Source: CAYYFV01 sp965660075 (lineage in GTDB: Bacteria; Patescibacteriota; Gracilibacteria; UBA1369; GCA-2718715). From it: a DNA stretch of 35,732 bases. Positions 15,663 through 24,293 of this stretch are shown here, piece by piece. The notes below the pieces were generated by a model. The model ran no database searches and was not told the origin of the DNA. It saw only the letters and a program-made list of their open reading frames with translations. Numbering within the stretch: the stretch's first letter is position 1; each line of letters starts with the position of its first letter. The stretch is from assembly GCA_965660075.1 (NCBI GenBank), contig CBFHYO010000025.1, forward strand, positions 1 to 35,732. Direction: 5' to 3'. Made by a program: the position numbers and the translations under genes.

Positions 15663-18600
15663 ATGAATTTAAATATCAATTTCGATCAACGTTTTCAAAA
15701 GCTAAATGACGAGCAAAAACATGCTGTAAGCACTATTTATGGTCCTGTGATGGTTGTTGCTGGTCCGGGAAGTGGAAAAACTGAACTCTTAAGTATGAGG
15801 GTTGCAAATATTCTTAAAACTACAGATGTAGCTGCCTCAAATATTCTATGTTTAACTTTTACAGATGCAGCAACTAAGAATATGCAGGAACGTTTGGCTA
15901 AAATCATTGGTGTTAAAGCTTTTTCTGTTGGTATTTTTACTTTTCATTCATTTTGTCAGTATGTTTTAAATCAATATCAAGATTATTTTCAGGAATATGT
16001 TGATCTAGATTTAGCTTGTGATGTACGTAAATTTGAAGTTCTAACAAATAATTTAAATGCTTTAAGTTTAGATAAAAACTTGCGTGTACGAGACATGCAG
16101 GGCAACTATGTATTTTTAAATGATATTCAAAGAATTATAACTTCTTTGAAAAAAGCTAATTTAGATCCGCTTGCTTTTGAACAAATTCTCGAAGGCTTAG
16201 ATTCTCAGTTTAATTTGTTGAATACTATATTAAGTGATTTTTTTGAAAACATAGGTGTGATTCGATCTATAAAATCTTTGCCTGCTGTCTATTCCTTATT
16301 AGAATCTTTGCAATCCGAAAATGGAGAGATATTTGATTTTATTGCATTTGAGCTTAAAAATGCTTTGGATTTGTGTGAGGTTGATGAATCCACAAAACCA
16401 TTTACTCAATTTAAAAATAAATATTTAGCTAAAAATAAAGATAATAAGGTAGTTTTTAAAGACTCGTTAAAGTTACAAAATATTACATCTCTTTCTGAAA
16501 TTTATTCAAAATATGTCGATTTCTTTGCAAATAATGGATTTAGGGATTTTGATGATTTGATACTAGATTTAAATAAAAAATTAAAACAGCACAAACTCTT
16601 ACGGCTTAATTTGCAAGAAACTTTTCAGTTTATTTTGGTTGATGAATTTCAGGACACCTCCGATGCACAAATGGAATTAATAAACCTTTTAGCTAAGCCT
16701 GTAGATTTAGATTTAGATCCTAATCTACTTGTAGTAGGGGATGATGATCAATCTATTTATAAATTTCAGGGTGCAAATATTAAAAACATTTTAAGTTTTT
16801 TAGCTGAATATGAAAATGTAGAAACAATAATTTTGAATAAGAATTATCGTTCAAATCAGAAAATAGTTGATTTGTTTTCACGAGTTGTTTTGAATAGTGA
16901 ATCTCGTTTGTCACAGTTTTATCCATCTATTCAAAAAGATTTAGTAGCTGCTAATTCATCGGTAAAAATGGGTGATATTTCTTTGGTAAAATGCATGGAT
17001 GAAGAATCTGAAATGCATTTTATTGCAGAAAAAATCAAAGAGTTAAGTCTTAAGATGCCACTTTCTGAGATTGCTGTTTTGGCTCGAGGGCATAAGGATT
17101 TACGTAATTTAGCTGGTTTTTTAACATCTCAAGGTATAGAGGTTGCATATGATAGTAATTTAAATGTTTTTGATTTAGATATTATAATATTACTGTCGAA
17201 AATGATTGTTTTGTTAAGTCATTTTACAAAACCTACAATCAAACGAGTTTACGACTTATTGCCAGAAGTTCTTTCTCATCCGTGTTTTAATATACCTACT
17301 CAAGAAATTTGGACTTTTTCTCGTGAAGCATTTTCTCATAGAAAAAAATGGGAAGATCTAGAAATCGATCCAAGTAAATTTCCAAATATTCATCCTGTAA
17401 TGTTGTTTTTTAAACAATTAGCTACTACGAGCCTTTCTGTTTCTTTTAGAGTTGTTTTAGATTATTTAATTGGTTCTAAGGTATTTGAAATTCAAGAGAA
17501 TTTATTTGATACCCTTGTTCTAAAATCTCCAATTAATGATTATTTTCTTTCAAATGACGATCTAGACACTTATCAAAACTTAGAGGGCTTGAAAGCTTTT
17601 GTATCTGCAATTGAACAATATTATAACACTGCTAATTTTGAAATAAACCAGGTAGTTAATTATATTGAGTTTTATCAAAACGCTCATCTAAAATTAAATT
17701 TTAAACTTTCATTGAATGGAAAGGATAGTGTTAAGCTTATGACTGCTCATGGGTCTAAAGGTCTCGAATTTAATACAGTGATAGTATTTAATACGACTCA
17801 GAAGAATTGGGGTCAAGTGAAATCTAGAGCAAAACTTAAACTACCGAGTTTTCTGCGTTTAGAACCAGAATCAGATAATAATGATGATTTGGTAAGGTTG
17901 TTTTTTGTTGCTTTATCACGTGCTCAAGAATCTTTATTCATGACATATGCTAAATTAGATCCAAAAAATAAAGAGAATTTATTGCTCGGATTTTTATCCG
18001 ATGAAGATGTTAATCAAATTGATTATCAAATTTCACTAGAGCAGAGGACTCAGGTTTTAAAAGGAGAGTTAATAGCTTCTCCAGATATAGACTTTGATAA
18101 AAATTTATTCTTGCGTCCAATTGTTGATAATTTTGTTGTTTCTATATCTGCTATTTTATCTTTTATCGATATTGTTAACTCTACGCCTCAAGAATTTTTG
18201 AATAGTTATTTGTTAAGATATCCTCGTGCTACTAGTAAGCAGGCAAGTTATGGTAATTCTATTCATGCTGCTTTGAATTTTATTACACAACATTTAAAGG
18301 CTAACAATAAATTACCTGAATTAAATTTAATTTATGATCGATATAAAAAAGAATTAGATAAACAGCCTTTGACAATTTTGGAGCATACTCAATACTTAGA
18401 AAAAGGAAGGCAGAAACTCGAAAATTATTTTAATTGGCATTCGGATGGATTTTCTAAATATGATCTGGCTGAATACAACATGAATGGTGCTAATTTATAC
18501 CTCGAAGAATTTAAGATAGCTGGTAGTTTGGATAGGGTGTTTTTTGATTTCGATAAAAAAGAAGTTAGTGTGATTGACTATAAAACTGGTAAACCATTTG

Positions 18601-18935
18601 ATCAGTTTGGTAAGGGGAGTGAGAGCACAAAATTAAAAAGTTTTAAGTATAAATTACAGCTAACTTTTTATAAGTATCTTTTGCAGAATCATCCAAATTA
18701 CCGTGGTAAATATTCTTTTGGTAAAGCTTTTATACATTTTTTAGATGCTGAGTCACTAGAAGAATCTACACTTTCTTATGAGCCTACTGAAAACGACATG
18801 AAACTCTTATTAGATATAAGTCGTGCTGTACTGAAGAAAATTAAAAATTTAGACTTTCCAAATGTTGATCACTACGAAAAAACTTATAATGGAATGCGAA
18901 TGTTTATAGATGATTTAATTGCGGAAAGAATTTAA
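15663..18935 (+). CDS. UvrD/PcrA-family helicase fused to a PD-(D/E)XK (RecB/AddB-like) nuclease
   Basis: 1090-residue superfamily 1A DNA helicase. Helicase motifs in order: Q-like LNDEQKHAV (14-22), Walker A AGPGSGKT (33-40), motif Ia LTFTDAAT (64-71), Walker B DEFQDT (327-332), motif III GDDDQSIYKFQGA (359-371), motif IV-like NYRSNQKIV, motif V TAHGSKGLEF, and motif VI VALSRAQE. The C-terminal 250 or so residues form a PD-(D/E)XK nuclease: GNSIHAAL (near 864), AGSLDRVFFD, and VIDYKTGKP (near 970), with the Asp and Lys expected at the active site. This layout resembles AddA/RecB-type recombination enzymes and many CPR UvrD-nuclease fusions; repair or uptake-linked processing is likely. It follows comEC by 29 bases and is convergent with exonuclease III, only 3 bases apart with no clear terminator. 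Confidence 0.94.
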   Translation: MNLNINFDQRFQKLNDEQKHAVSTIYGPVMVVAGPGSGKTELLSMRVANILKTTDVAASNILCLTFTDAATKNMQERLAKIIGVKAFSVGIFTFHSFCQYVLNQYQDYFQEYVDLDLACDVRKFEVLTNNLNALSLDKNLRVRDMQGNYVFLNDIQRIITSLKKANLDPLAFEQILEGLDSQFNLLNTILSDFFENIGVIRSIKSLPAVYSLLESLQSENGEIFDFIAFELKNALDLCEVDESTKPFTQFKNKYLAKNKDNKVVFKDSLKLQNITSLSEIYSKYVDFFANNGFRDFDDLILDLNKKLKQHKLLRLNLQETFQFILVDEFQDTSDAQMELINLLAKPVDLDLDPNLLVVGDDDQSIYKFQGANIKNILSFLAEYENVETIILNKNYRSNQKIVDLFSRVVLNSESRLSQFYPSIQKDLVAANSSVKMGDISLVKCMDEESEMHFIAEKIKELSLKMPLSEIAVLARGHKDLRNLAGFLTSQGIEVAYDSNLNVFDLDIIILLSKMIVLLSHFTKPTIKRVYDLLPEVLSHPCFNIPTQEIWTFSREAFSHRKKWEDLEIDPSKFPNIHPVMLFFKQLATTSLSVSFRVVLDYLIGSKVFEIQENLFDTLVLKSPINDYFLSNDDLDTYQNLEGLKAFVSAIEQYYNTANFEINQVVNYIEFYQNAHLKLNFKLSLNGKDSVKLMTAHGSKGLEFNTVIVFNTTQKNWGQVKSRAKLKLPSFLRLEPESDNNDDLVRLFFVALSRAQESLFMTYAKLDPKNKENLLLGFLSDEDVNQIDYQISLEQRTQVLKGELIASPDIDFDKNLFLRPIVDNFVVSISAILSFIDIVNSTPQEFLNSYLLRYPRATSKQASYGNSIHAALNFITQHLKANNKLPELNLIYDRYKKELDKQPLTILEHTQYLEKGRQKLENYFNWHSDGFSKYDLAEYNMNGANLYLEEFKIAGSLDRVFFDFDKKEVSVIDYKTGKPFDQFGKGSESTKLKSFKYKLQLTFYKYLLQNHPNYRGKYSFGKAFIHFLDAESLEESTLSYEPTENDMKLLLDISRAVLKKIKNLDFPNVDHYEKTYNGMRMFIDDLIAERI

Positions 18936-18938
18936 AAT

Positions 18939-19706
18939 CTAAAATTCGATTTCTAAGTAAACTGGACAGTGATCAGATCCATGTATTTCTTGGAATATTT
19001 GGGCGTCTTTTAGATTGTTTTTTAGGCTTTGAGAAACTAAAAAATAATCAATTCTCCAGCCTACATTTCTTTGGCGACTTGCAGTTCGATAGCTCCACCA
19101 TGAGTACTGGTTTGGTTGATTATTAAATTCTCGAAAAGTATCTATAAATCCATGGTCTATCAGTCTTTGGAAGCCTTCTCTTTCTTGATCGGTAAACCCG
19201 GCTGAAAAGTGATTAGTAGCTGGATTTGCTAGATCTATTTCTTTGTGAGCTACATTTAGATCTCCGCAAACGATAACTGGTAGTTCTTGTTCGAGTTTAC
19301 AAATATAATCAAAAAATGCTTGGTCCCATTCCTGTCTGTTTTCAAGTCTTGCTAAGTCTGATTTTGAATTTGGAGTATAGACATTTACTAAGTAAAAATG
19401 TTCATATTTAACAGTTATTACACGGCCCTCGCCTTCGTGAGCTGGGTTGTTTATACCTATTGAGTATTCTAAGATGTTTGGACGTGATAAAATTGCTGTT
19501 CCAGAGTATCCTTTTCTATCTGCAGAGTGATATATTTTTTCATATCCAGAGAGTTCATCAATTTCTGTTGGTACTTGAGAACTAAGTGCTTTGATTTCTT
19601 GCAATCCGATAACATCTGGATTAATCATTTGCATGCTTTTAATAAACCCTTTGTTGTGGCAAGCACGAATACCATTAACGTTCCATGATAGTAATTTGTA
19701 TTTCAT
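18939..19706 (-). CDS. xth: Exodeoxyribonuclease III (AP endonuclease)
   Basis: Mg2+-dependent endonuclease/exonuclease of base excision repair, cutting at abasic sites. 255 residues, normal for ExoIII. Motifs visible: NVNGIRA (9-15), LQEIKAL with the metal-binding Glu36, GYSGTAILSR, VNVYTPNS, the catalytic CGDLNVAHKEIDL, WSYRTASRQRNVGWRIDYFL and the C-terminal GSDHCPVYLE with the catalytic His. The stop (TAG) lies 3 bases from the helicase stop on the other strand. The upstream gene on the same strand (19711-20583) is separated by 4 bases, so the two form an operon. Identification is secure. Confidence 0.97.
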   Translation of the reverse strand: MKYKLLSWNVNGIRACHNKGFIKSMQMINPDVIGLQEIKALSSQVPTEIDELSGYEKIYHSADRKGYSGTAILSRPNILEYSIGINNPAHEGEGRVITVKYEHFYLVNVYTPNSKSDLARLENRQEWDQAFFDYICKLEQELPVIVCGDLNVAHKEIDLANPATNHFSAGFTDQEREGFQRLIDHGFIDTFREFNNQPNQYSWWSYRTASRQRNVGWRIDYFLVSQSLKNNLKDAQIFQEIHGSDHCPVYLEIEF

Positions 19707-19710
19707 GAAT

Positions 19711-20583
19711 TTATACTAGTTGATTATACTTTTCTCGTCCATCTTGATCATAAAAAATAGCTTGTGATTTTGGATCAATGTTATGTATTTGTAAAAATCC
19801 TTCAATAAATTCTTGAAACTGTCTAGAATTTGCAATTATATGATTTTGAGTATCTGGGTTAGCTTGGTTGTAGCTTATTGCTAAAGCTAATGAAATACAT
19901 TTCATATGTTTTCGAAATGGAGTGAAATCATCAAATGTATCTATATGAGCGATTGTAATTGGTTTGTTGTTGATTTGAGTTTGGAATGTTAAATCTCTTT
20001 GCAATTTGCTTATTGCTTGTTTGTAAAAGTTGTTTCTATTATCTGTGTTGCTTTTTATAGTTGTTGTTGGTTGCATCATTGAATAGTTCCAAATATAGTG
20101 CATATTTGAATTAAGATCTTCTCCTGCAAATACATTTCCTGCGTTAGTTAATAGGTGTGCGCCTGATTTTTTTAATTCAATTAATTGGTTGTAGTTTGAG
20201 TGAATAAAAGTAAGTGTTTTTTCTGGAGCTTTTTGGGCAATATGATTTACTAAAGAATTTGCTAATACTACTGTAGAATAAAAACAGTTTTCAGTGGATA
20301 TAGGTAAAACAAGCTCGTTTGTATTAATAATCTTAACAACGTCTTGTATTACTTCACTGATTTGATTTGTTATAGCTTGAGAGTGATAACTTGATTGTAT
20401 GCCTGTGCGTTTAGAAATTTGATCTAGTTCTTGGATTATGTTTTGTTCTTGAGTGCTGTTTGGATTTGAGCCAACTAGCAAAACTTTGTGACCATAACCT
20501 GGCCCATAAACTTTTTGTTCTATGTTTGTAAAGCAAGGGTTGTCTAAAAACTCTTGTCTATCTTTATATTCGTGGTATCCCAT
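19711..20583 (-). CDS. Hypothetical cytosolic protein in operon with exonuclease III
   Basis: 290 residues, not recognised. No signal peptide or membrane helix, so probably cytosolic. The N-terminal part contains KVYGPGYGHKVLLVGSNPN (about 24-42), a glycine-rich strand-turn unlike any nucleotide-binding motif I can name. The middle has alternating helix and strand (LTFIHSNYNQLIELKKSGAH), suggesting an alpha/beta fold of Rossmann type. The C-terminal third is rich in Gln and Asn. The start ATG at 20583 lies after a 128-base non-coding interval from the tRNA-Glu gene. Four-base spacing to xth suggests joint transcription and perhaps a link with DNA repair or nucleotide metabolism, but that is guilt by association. 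Codon use resembles the neighbours. Confidence 0.7.
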   Translation of the reverse strand: MGYHEYKDRQEFLDNPCFTNIEQKVYGPGYGHKVLLVGSNPNSTQEQNIIQELDQISKRTGIQSSYHSQAITNQISEVIQDVVKIINTNELVLPISTENCFYSTVVLANSLVNHIAQKAPEKTLTFIHSNYNQLIELKKSGAHLLTNAGNVFAGEDLNSNMHYIWNYSMMQPTTTIKSNTDNRNNFYKQAISKLQRDLTFQTQINNKPITIAHIDTFDDFTPFRKHMKCISLALAISYNQANPDTQNHIIANSRQFQEFIEGFLQIHNIDPKSQAIFYDQDGREKYNQLV

Positions 20584-20637
20584 GTGAATTTATTATTTAC
20601 TTTCAGATATTATCAAAGTTTAGAATTTTTCAAAGTC

Positions 20638-20673
20638 AGTTAAACTTACAAATTTGAATAAATATGTTTAACT
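20638..20673. repeat. Inverted repeat upstream of the unknown gene
   Basis: AGTTAAAC (20638-20645) and GTTTAACT (20666-20673) are exact inverted copies separated by 20 bases, upstream of the gene starting at 20583 and downstream of the tRNA-Glu terminator. It could be a protein-binding site or a weak hairpin; AT-rich composition makes chance plausible. Confidence 0.35.
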
Positions 20674-20687
20674 AATTTTTATAAACA

Positions 20688-20710
20688 AAAAAACCACCAA
20701 TAGGTGATAG
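20688..20710 (-). terminator. Terminator after tRNA-Glu
   Basis: On the minus strand, CACC-TATT-GGTG (20706-20695) is followed by a T-run (about 20693-20688), six bases past the tRNA 3' end. Only four G/C-containing stem pairs, so moderate strength. Confidence 0.6.
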
Positions 20711-20711
20711 A

Positions 20712-20786
20712 TGGCAGTCCCAAGGGGAATCGAACCCCTGTTTCCAGGATGAAAACCTGGCGTCCTAACCACTAGACGATGGGACC
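20712..20786 (-). tRNA. tRNA-Glu (anticodon UUC), CCA encoded
   Basis: Full cloverleaf on the minus strand. Acceptor GGTCCCA pairs with TGGGACT (first pair G-U), the D arm contains TAGTGGTTAGGA, the anticodon stem is CCAGG/CCTGG with loop TTTTCAT (anticodon TTC at 20753-20751), and the T arm is CAGGGGTTCGATTCCCCTT. The 3' CCA is encoded in the genome. The gene follows the small FtsL/DivIC-like gene by 55 bases on the same strand and ends at a short terminator. Its cognate synthetase gene, gltX, lies at 31244-32839 in the same window. Confidence 0.97.
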
Positions 20787-20841
20787 AGTAATTTATGTAT
20801 CCAGATATTAATATATGCGTAATTTATTTGCAAGACTTTTT

Positions 20842-21174
20842 TTATTTTTGGAGTCTTTTTTTTCGAGAATCTATAAATTGAATGTTTGCAACTTGGTTGA
20901 ATTCTGGATTTTCAAAAATGGTTTGTTGTATAAATTCATGACTACTTATATTTAATAGTTGGCTTTGTAACATTTCGTGATTTGTCTGGAGGTTTTTACG
21001 AGTTAATGTAATCTGAACTTGTTTGTAGTTTATGTTGTTGGATCTTGCTAGTGTATAAAAATAGAATGCTGTTGATATAAAAATAGTTATTGCAAAAAAA
21101 ACATTTAAAGCCAAAAATGCCTCTTTGATTACAAGAGACATTGGTCTTTTATGAGTTTGTAAGAATTGAAGCAT
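20842..21174 (-). CDS. Small bitopic membrane protein, FtsL/DivIC-like topology
   Basis: 110 residues: a basic N-terminus of about 20 residues, a membrane helix (about 23-43, FLALNVFFAITIFISTAFYF), then a polar, helix-prone exterior part (about 48-95) with regularly placed Leu/Ile consistent with a short coiled coil. This is the topology of FtsL, FtsB or DivIC divisome proteins, but no sequence signature proves it, and another FtsL candidate occurs after rsmH (6608-6961). It lies 4 bases after the SLH-RlpA gene at the end of the rpmH-yidC-type operon and 55 bases before tRNA-Glu. The possible link to the septal RlpA-type protein upstream supports a division or wall role as inference only. Confidence 0.6.
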   Translation of the reverse strand: MLQFLQTHKRPMSLVIKEAFLALNVFFAITIFISTAFYFYTLARSNNINYKQVQITLTRKNLQTNHEMLQSQLLNISSHEFIQQTIFENPEFNQVANIQFIDSRKKRLQK

Positions 21175-21178
21175 AGGC

Positions 21179-22321
21179 TTATGGTAAGCTTATTACTTCC
21201 ATGTTAACATTTACTACACCGTTGTTCAAATCAGCTATGCTAAGAAATGCTGTTTTTGACAAGTCAATTATTCGTCCTTCTGTAAAAGGTCCTCTATCGT
21301 TTATTGTCACAGTTATATCTTTGTTGTTTTCTCTGTTTGTGACTCTAACCACTGTACCAAATGGCAGTGTTTTATGAGCTGCTGTTAGTTTGTTTTGATT
21401 AAATACTTCTCCAGATGCGGTTATTCGTCCTTCAAAAATATCTGCATAAAAACTTGCGTCACCAAATTCAGATGCATTTTGATCGTTATTACTTTCTAAT
21501 GATGTTGGATCAAAGGGATTTGCAACTGGTGTTGAAGTCGTTTGGGTTGTAGTAGTTACTTGAGGTTTAAGTTCTGTAGTTGCGACTGTGTTTGGTGTTG
21601 TTTTTTCTGTATACCAATCTATATAATCAGATATGAATTGAGCTACGTGGCCTCTGTTTAATTCACGCAAAGGATTAATGTTTCCATCATTATCTGTGTT
21701 GTTGATTTTTTGTGTTAATGCAAATTGTAAACCATCATAATACCAATCGTTTTCATTAATATCTTTTGCTAAAGGTACTGGGCTAAGTTGCTGTAGATCT
21801 TTTGGAACTAATCTGTATAGAAGTGTATATAACTCAGCTTTGCTAACAGTTTTGTTTGGTTTGATTGTATTATCTGTGTAGCCGGTTATTAGTTTTCTTA
21901 TTACTGCTTCTTTTAGGGTATCAATATACCAAGCATTTTCTTCTATGTCGCTAAAACTTAGTTTGCCGTACTTAGATGCATCAAATGGGATTTTAAAAGT
22001 AATCTGATCTTCTTTTGCTAGAGTTATTGTTTCTCCATTAACAACCACTTCGGCACCTTTTGGTAAAGTGAATGTTTCTTCTGAATATATTTTAGGAATA
22101 TCTAAACATGTTAAAAGAAGTTTTACTGTTGCAGCTCTTGTAATTTTTTTATCTGGCTGAACTGTTTTATCTTCGTATCCGCTTAGACAACCTTGAGTGT
22201 TTAATTTGGTTATAGAATCGTGATAAGGATGTGACTCTGGTAAATCTACAAAACCGGCGAGTGCAATTTGGCTAAAAATTAATGATAATGTCGAAACAGC
22301 CAAGAGGGATTTAAATTTCAT
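21179..22321 (-). CDS. Secreted SLH-repeat protein with C-terminal RlpA-like domain
   Basis: 380 residues. Signal peptide 1-22 ends in ALA before GF. Three S-layer homology units follow (about 23-75, FVDLPESHPYHDSITKL; about 118-172, FSDIEENAWYIDTLKEAV; about 183-238, AKDINENDWYYDGLQFAL), with an extra 45-residue insert between the first two. A Thr/Pro-rich linker (about 238-283) leads to an RlpA-type double-psi beta-barrel (285-380): GDASFYAD, TASGEVFN, TAAHKTLPFGT, VTINDRGPF with the catalytic-type Asp342, GRIIDLS. RlpA cuts or binds denuded septal glycan in other bacteria; SLH domains anchor proteins to wall polymer. The fusion would hold a glycan-acting domain on the cell surface. It is two bases after khpB in the rpmH operon. 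Confidence 0.92.
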   Translation of the reverse strand: MKFKSLLAVSTLSLIFSQIALAGFVDLPESHPYHDSITKLNTQGCLSGYEDKTVQPDKKITRAATVKLLLTCLDIPKIYSEETFTLPKGAEVVVNGETITLAKEDQITFKIPFDASKYGKLSFSDIEENAWYIDTLKEAVIRKLITGYTDNTIKPNKTVSKAELYTLLYRLVPKDLQQLSPVPLAKDINENDWYYDGLQFALTQKINNTDNDGNINPLRELNRGHVAQFISDYIDWYTEKTTPNTVATTELKPQVTTTTQTTSTPVANPFDPTSLESNNDQNASEFGDASFYADIFEGRITASGEVFNQNKLTAAHKTLPFGTVVRVTNRENNKDITVTINDRGPFTEGRIIDLSKTAFLSIADLNNGVVNVNMEVISLP

Positions 22322-22323
22322 GG

Positions 22324-22782
22324 TTATTTTTTGTTAATTGTTATATAGCGGTATTTTCCAAATCCTTTTGATTCAGTTTGAATATTTGGATGGTTGTTTG
22401 CAATATAAGTGTGAATAGTTGCTCGTAGCATAGGTGACATTGGTGGTAACGATTGTTCTTTCGAAGTTTGACTAAGTTTATCAATGTACTTTTCTGCAAT
22501 GGCAATTGATTTTTCTTTTTGTCTAAAAATGTAATTGTCTATATCTAGTTTGATGTGAGGAACTTTAGGAAATTTCTTTTTGAACATTAGTTTTAAAAGA
22601 TGGTTTAGGTGTCCAATATTTTCACCATTTTTTCCAATAACTTTACCTGCATCTTTGCAATCTATATTTACGTGGTAAATATCTGTGTCTTGTTCTGGTA
22701 TGTTTTCTACCGATATGTGTGAATATTCAATATCGGTTGCTGTGAGCAGATTGCCCAGAATTTCTTGTATATATTCTTCCAT
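22324..22782 (-). CDS. khpB: KH-R3H RNA-binding protein (KhpB/Jag)
   Basis: RNA-binding protein, partner of KhpA in Gram-positive bacteria, where it influences division and wall synthesis. 152 residues: an N-terminal segment without clear motif (1-30), a KH domain with the GxxG loop GKNG (50-53), and a C-terminal R3H domain (about 108-150) with SPMLRATIHTYIANNHP and GFGKYRYI. The Jag_N domain found in longer homologues (about 50 residues) is absent. Position 5 bases after yidC and downstream of rnpA is the classic rpmH-rnpA-yidC-jag order, which confirms the call. The next gene, for the SLH-RlpA surface protein, begins two bases after its stop. Confidence 0.93.
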   Translation of the reverse strand: MEEYIQEILGNLLTATDIEYSHISVENIPEQDTDIYHVNIDCKDAGKVIGKNGENIGHLNHLLKLMFKKKFPKVPHIKLDIDNYIFRQKEKSIAIAEKYIDKLSQTSKEQSLPPMSPMLRATIHTYIANNHPNIQTESKGFGKYRYITINKK

Positions 22783-22787
22783 AAGTT

Positions 22788-23960
22788 TTACTTAGATTTG
22801 TTGATTATTAGTTGTTGGCCAATTCCAAACAAAGTCGATACGGCCCAGTAGATACCAACACCAGCAGGTAGGCTTGCTGCAAATACTGCAATTAGTGCTG
22901 GCATGACTGTAGACATGGTTTTTTGCATTTGTGCTTGAGTTTTGTCATCTGGTTTAGAACCTGCATTTTGTGTGAGATGAATTTGAATAAATTGAAGTAA
23001 TGCTACAGCAAGTGGTAATGCAAATAAATTTCTTTCAGTTAGATTTAGACCGAATAGTAAAGGGTTTACTTCGGAAATATTTACTTGTTTTATAAAGTCA
23101 TAAATAAACACTTGCATATCTGGATTTATACCGGCTTGGACCACGTAGAAAATTGCAATAAGTACTGGTAGTTGAGTTAGAATAGGTAATATTCCAGACA
23201 TTGGATTTACTTTTTCTTCTTGCCAGATTTTAAGAGTTTCTTCGGCAATTTTAGCTTGGTTGTTTTTATGTTTTTCTCGGATTTTATTCAATTTTGGTTG
23301 AATTTTTGCCATTTTTTTCTGTGCTTTGAGTGCTTTTTGGTTTGTATTAAATAGTGCGAGTCTAATTAATAATGTAAGAAATATAATCCCTAACCCCAAG
23401 TTTTTACCCGGACTTAGGTTTACCAAGTACATAAATAAATTGTAAACTGGTTTGTAGAACACATTTAGCCAGATTTTCCCAAAGAAGCCTCGGTCTTCAA
23501 AGCTAAATTGATTTGATTTTAATTCGTAGTTTTTGTCTTTAATTTTAAGAGTAGTCGATACAAAGTAATCACCATTTTCATTAAAGAGATTGTTTGACCA
23601 GAATTTGTATTGCAGAATGTGTTGAGATTGTGGTGGGATTGAAAAATTTAAAATTGATTTTACCTCACTAGAATTACAATCAAGTTCTGGTTTAAATGAT
23701 ACTTGTTCAGTGTTACCAAAAGCAGTTTTGTTTATTGTAAATGGTTGTTTGTTGCAATCAAGTTTGAATGTGAGTTGCTCACTGGTGTTGTTGTATATTT
23801 TTAGACCAAACGGTTTATGTTTATCATAATTTTGTTTAGTAGTATTTAAATAAATTGGTTGATAGTCTGTAGTTTTTGGTTTTTGGTTGCTCGATCCAAG
23901 TTGAAAAACAAGGCTGATACCTAAGAAAATTATTAAGTAATTAAGGAATTTAGATTTCAT
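22788..23960 (-). CDS. yidC: Membrane protein insertase YidC
   Basis: Inserts and folds inner-membrane proteins, alone or with SecYEG. 390 residues from the ATG at 23960 (MKSKFLNYLIIFLG); an in-frame start at 23993 lies deep within rnpA and is less likely. Layout: N-terminal membrane helix (1-20), an extracytoplasmic beta-rich domain (about 30-165), then the conserved 60KD insertase core with GKNLGLGIIFLTLLIRLALF, a basic helical hairpin rich in Lys/Gln (about 215-260), QLPVLIAIFYVV, and two or three more helices. The Arg in TLLIRLAL is the conserved positive residue of the hydrophilic groove. It overlaps rnpA by 11 bases and precedes khpB by 5. Confidence 0.96.
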   Translation of the reverse strand: MKSKFLNYLIIFLGISLVFQLGSSNQKPKTTDYQPIYLNTTKQNYDKHKPFGLKIYNNTSEQLTFKLDCNKQPFTINKTAFGNTEQVSFKPELDCNSSEVKSILNFSIPPQSQHILQYKFWSNNLFNENGDYFVSTTLKIKDKNYELKSNQFSFEDRGFFGKIWLNVFYKPVYNLFMYLVNLSPGKNLGLGIIFLTLLIRLALFNTNQKALKAQKKMAKIQPKLNKIREKHKNNQAKIAEETLKIWQEEKVNPMSGILPILTQLPVLIAIFYVVQAGINPDMQVFIYDFIKQVNISEVNPLLFGLNLTERNLFALPLAVALLQFIQIHLTQNAGSKPDDKTQAQMQKTMSTVMPALIAVFAASLPAGVGIYWAVSTLFGIGQQLIINKSK

Positions 23961-24291
23961 TATAAGGATTATTAACTTCTGATAGAATTTCAAGAATATC
24001 TTCTGTCATTTGATTGTAGATATTTTCTAATTCTGATGGGGTTTTTAATAAGATAATAATAAACTGAAGATTGGTTGTCTTACAACTGTTTTTAGTTAAA
24101 ATATCTCTAATTTGTCTTTTAAATCTATTTTTTTGTGGTTTGTTTAATTTTAGCTTTTTGGAAAAGCTAATGCAGATTCTAGTTGGGTGTTCTGTTTTTT
24201 TATATTTAATTGCAAAAAGGCCATGGCTTAGGCTATGACCTTTTTGAAATAATTGTTGTATTTGTTTTTTGTTTAAGGTTTGAAGTTTCAA
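23950..24291 (-). CDS. rnpA: Ribonuclease P protein component
   Basis: Protein subunit of RNase P, which removes 5' leaders from pre-tRNAs. 113 residues with the basic RNR signature KNRFKRQIRDIL (about 54-65), the N-terminal LNKKQIQQLFQKGHSLSHGLFAI typical of RnpA and a central strand ICISFSKKLKLN. The start is TTG at 24291: no ATG fits the expected N-terminus, and the TTG lies two bases after the rpmH stop, so reading probably continues from the rpmH-translating ribosome. It overlaps yidC by 11 bases. The rnpB RNA gene is not in this window. A confident identification; the rare start codon is worth noting. Confidence 0.95.
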   Translation of the reverse strand: MKLQTLNKKQIQQLFQKGHSLSHGLFAIKYKKTEHPTRICISFSKKLKLNKPQKNRFKRQIRDILTKNSCKTTNLQFIIILLKTPSELENIYNQMTEDILEILSEVNNPYNEI

Positions 24292-24293
24292 AC

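Noticed and set aside
18928..18947. GAATTT/AAATTC repeat at the helicase-xth junction as a terminator
   Set aside because: Only six A/T-heavy pairs, no run of T on either strand; not a convincing hairpin.
20832..20857. Inverted repeat AAGACT/AGTCTT with a T-run as a terminator near the end of the small FtsL/DivIC-like gene
   Set aside because: The T-run follows on the plus strand, opposite to transcription of the neighbouring genes, and half of it lies in coding sequence.
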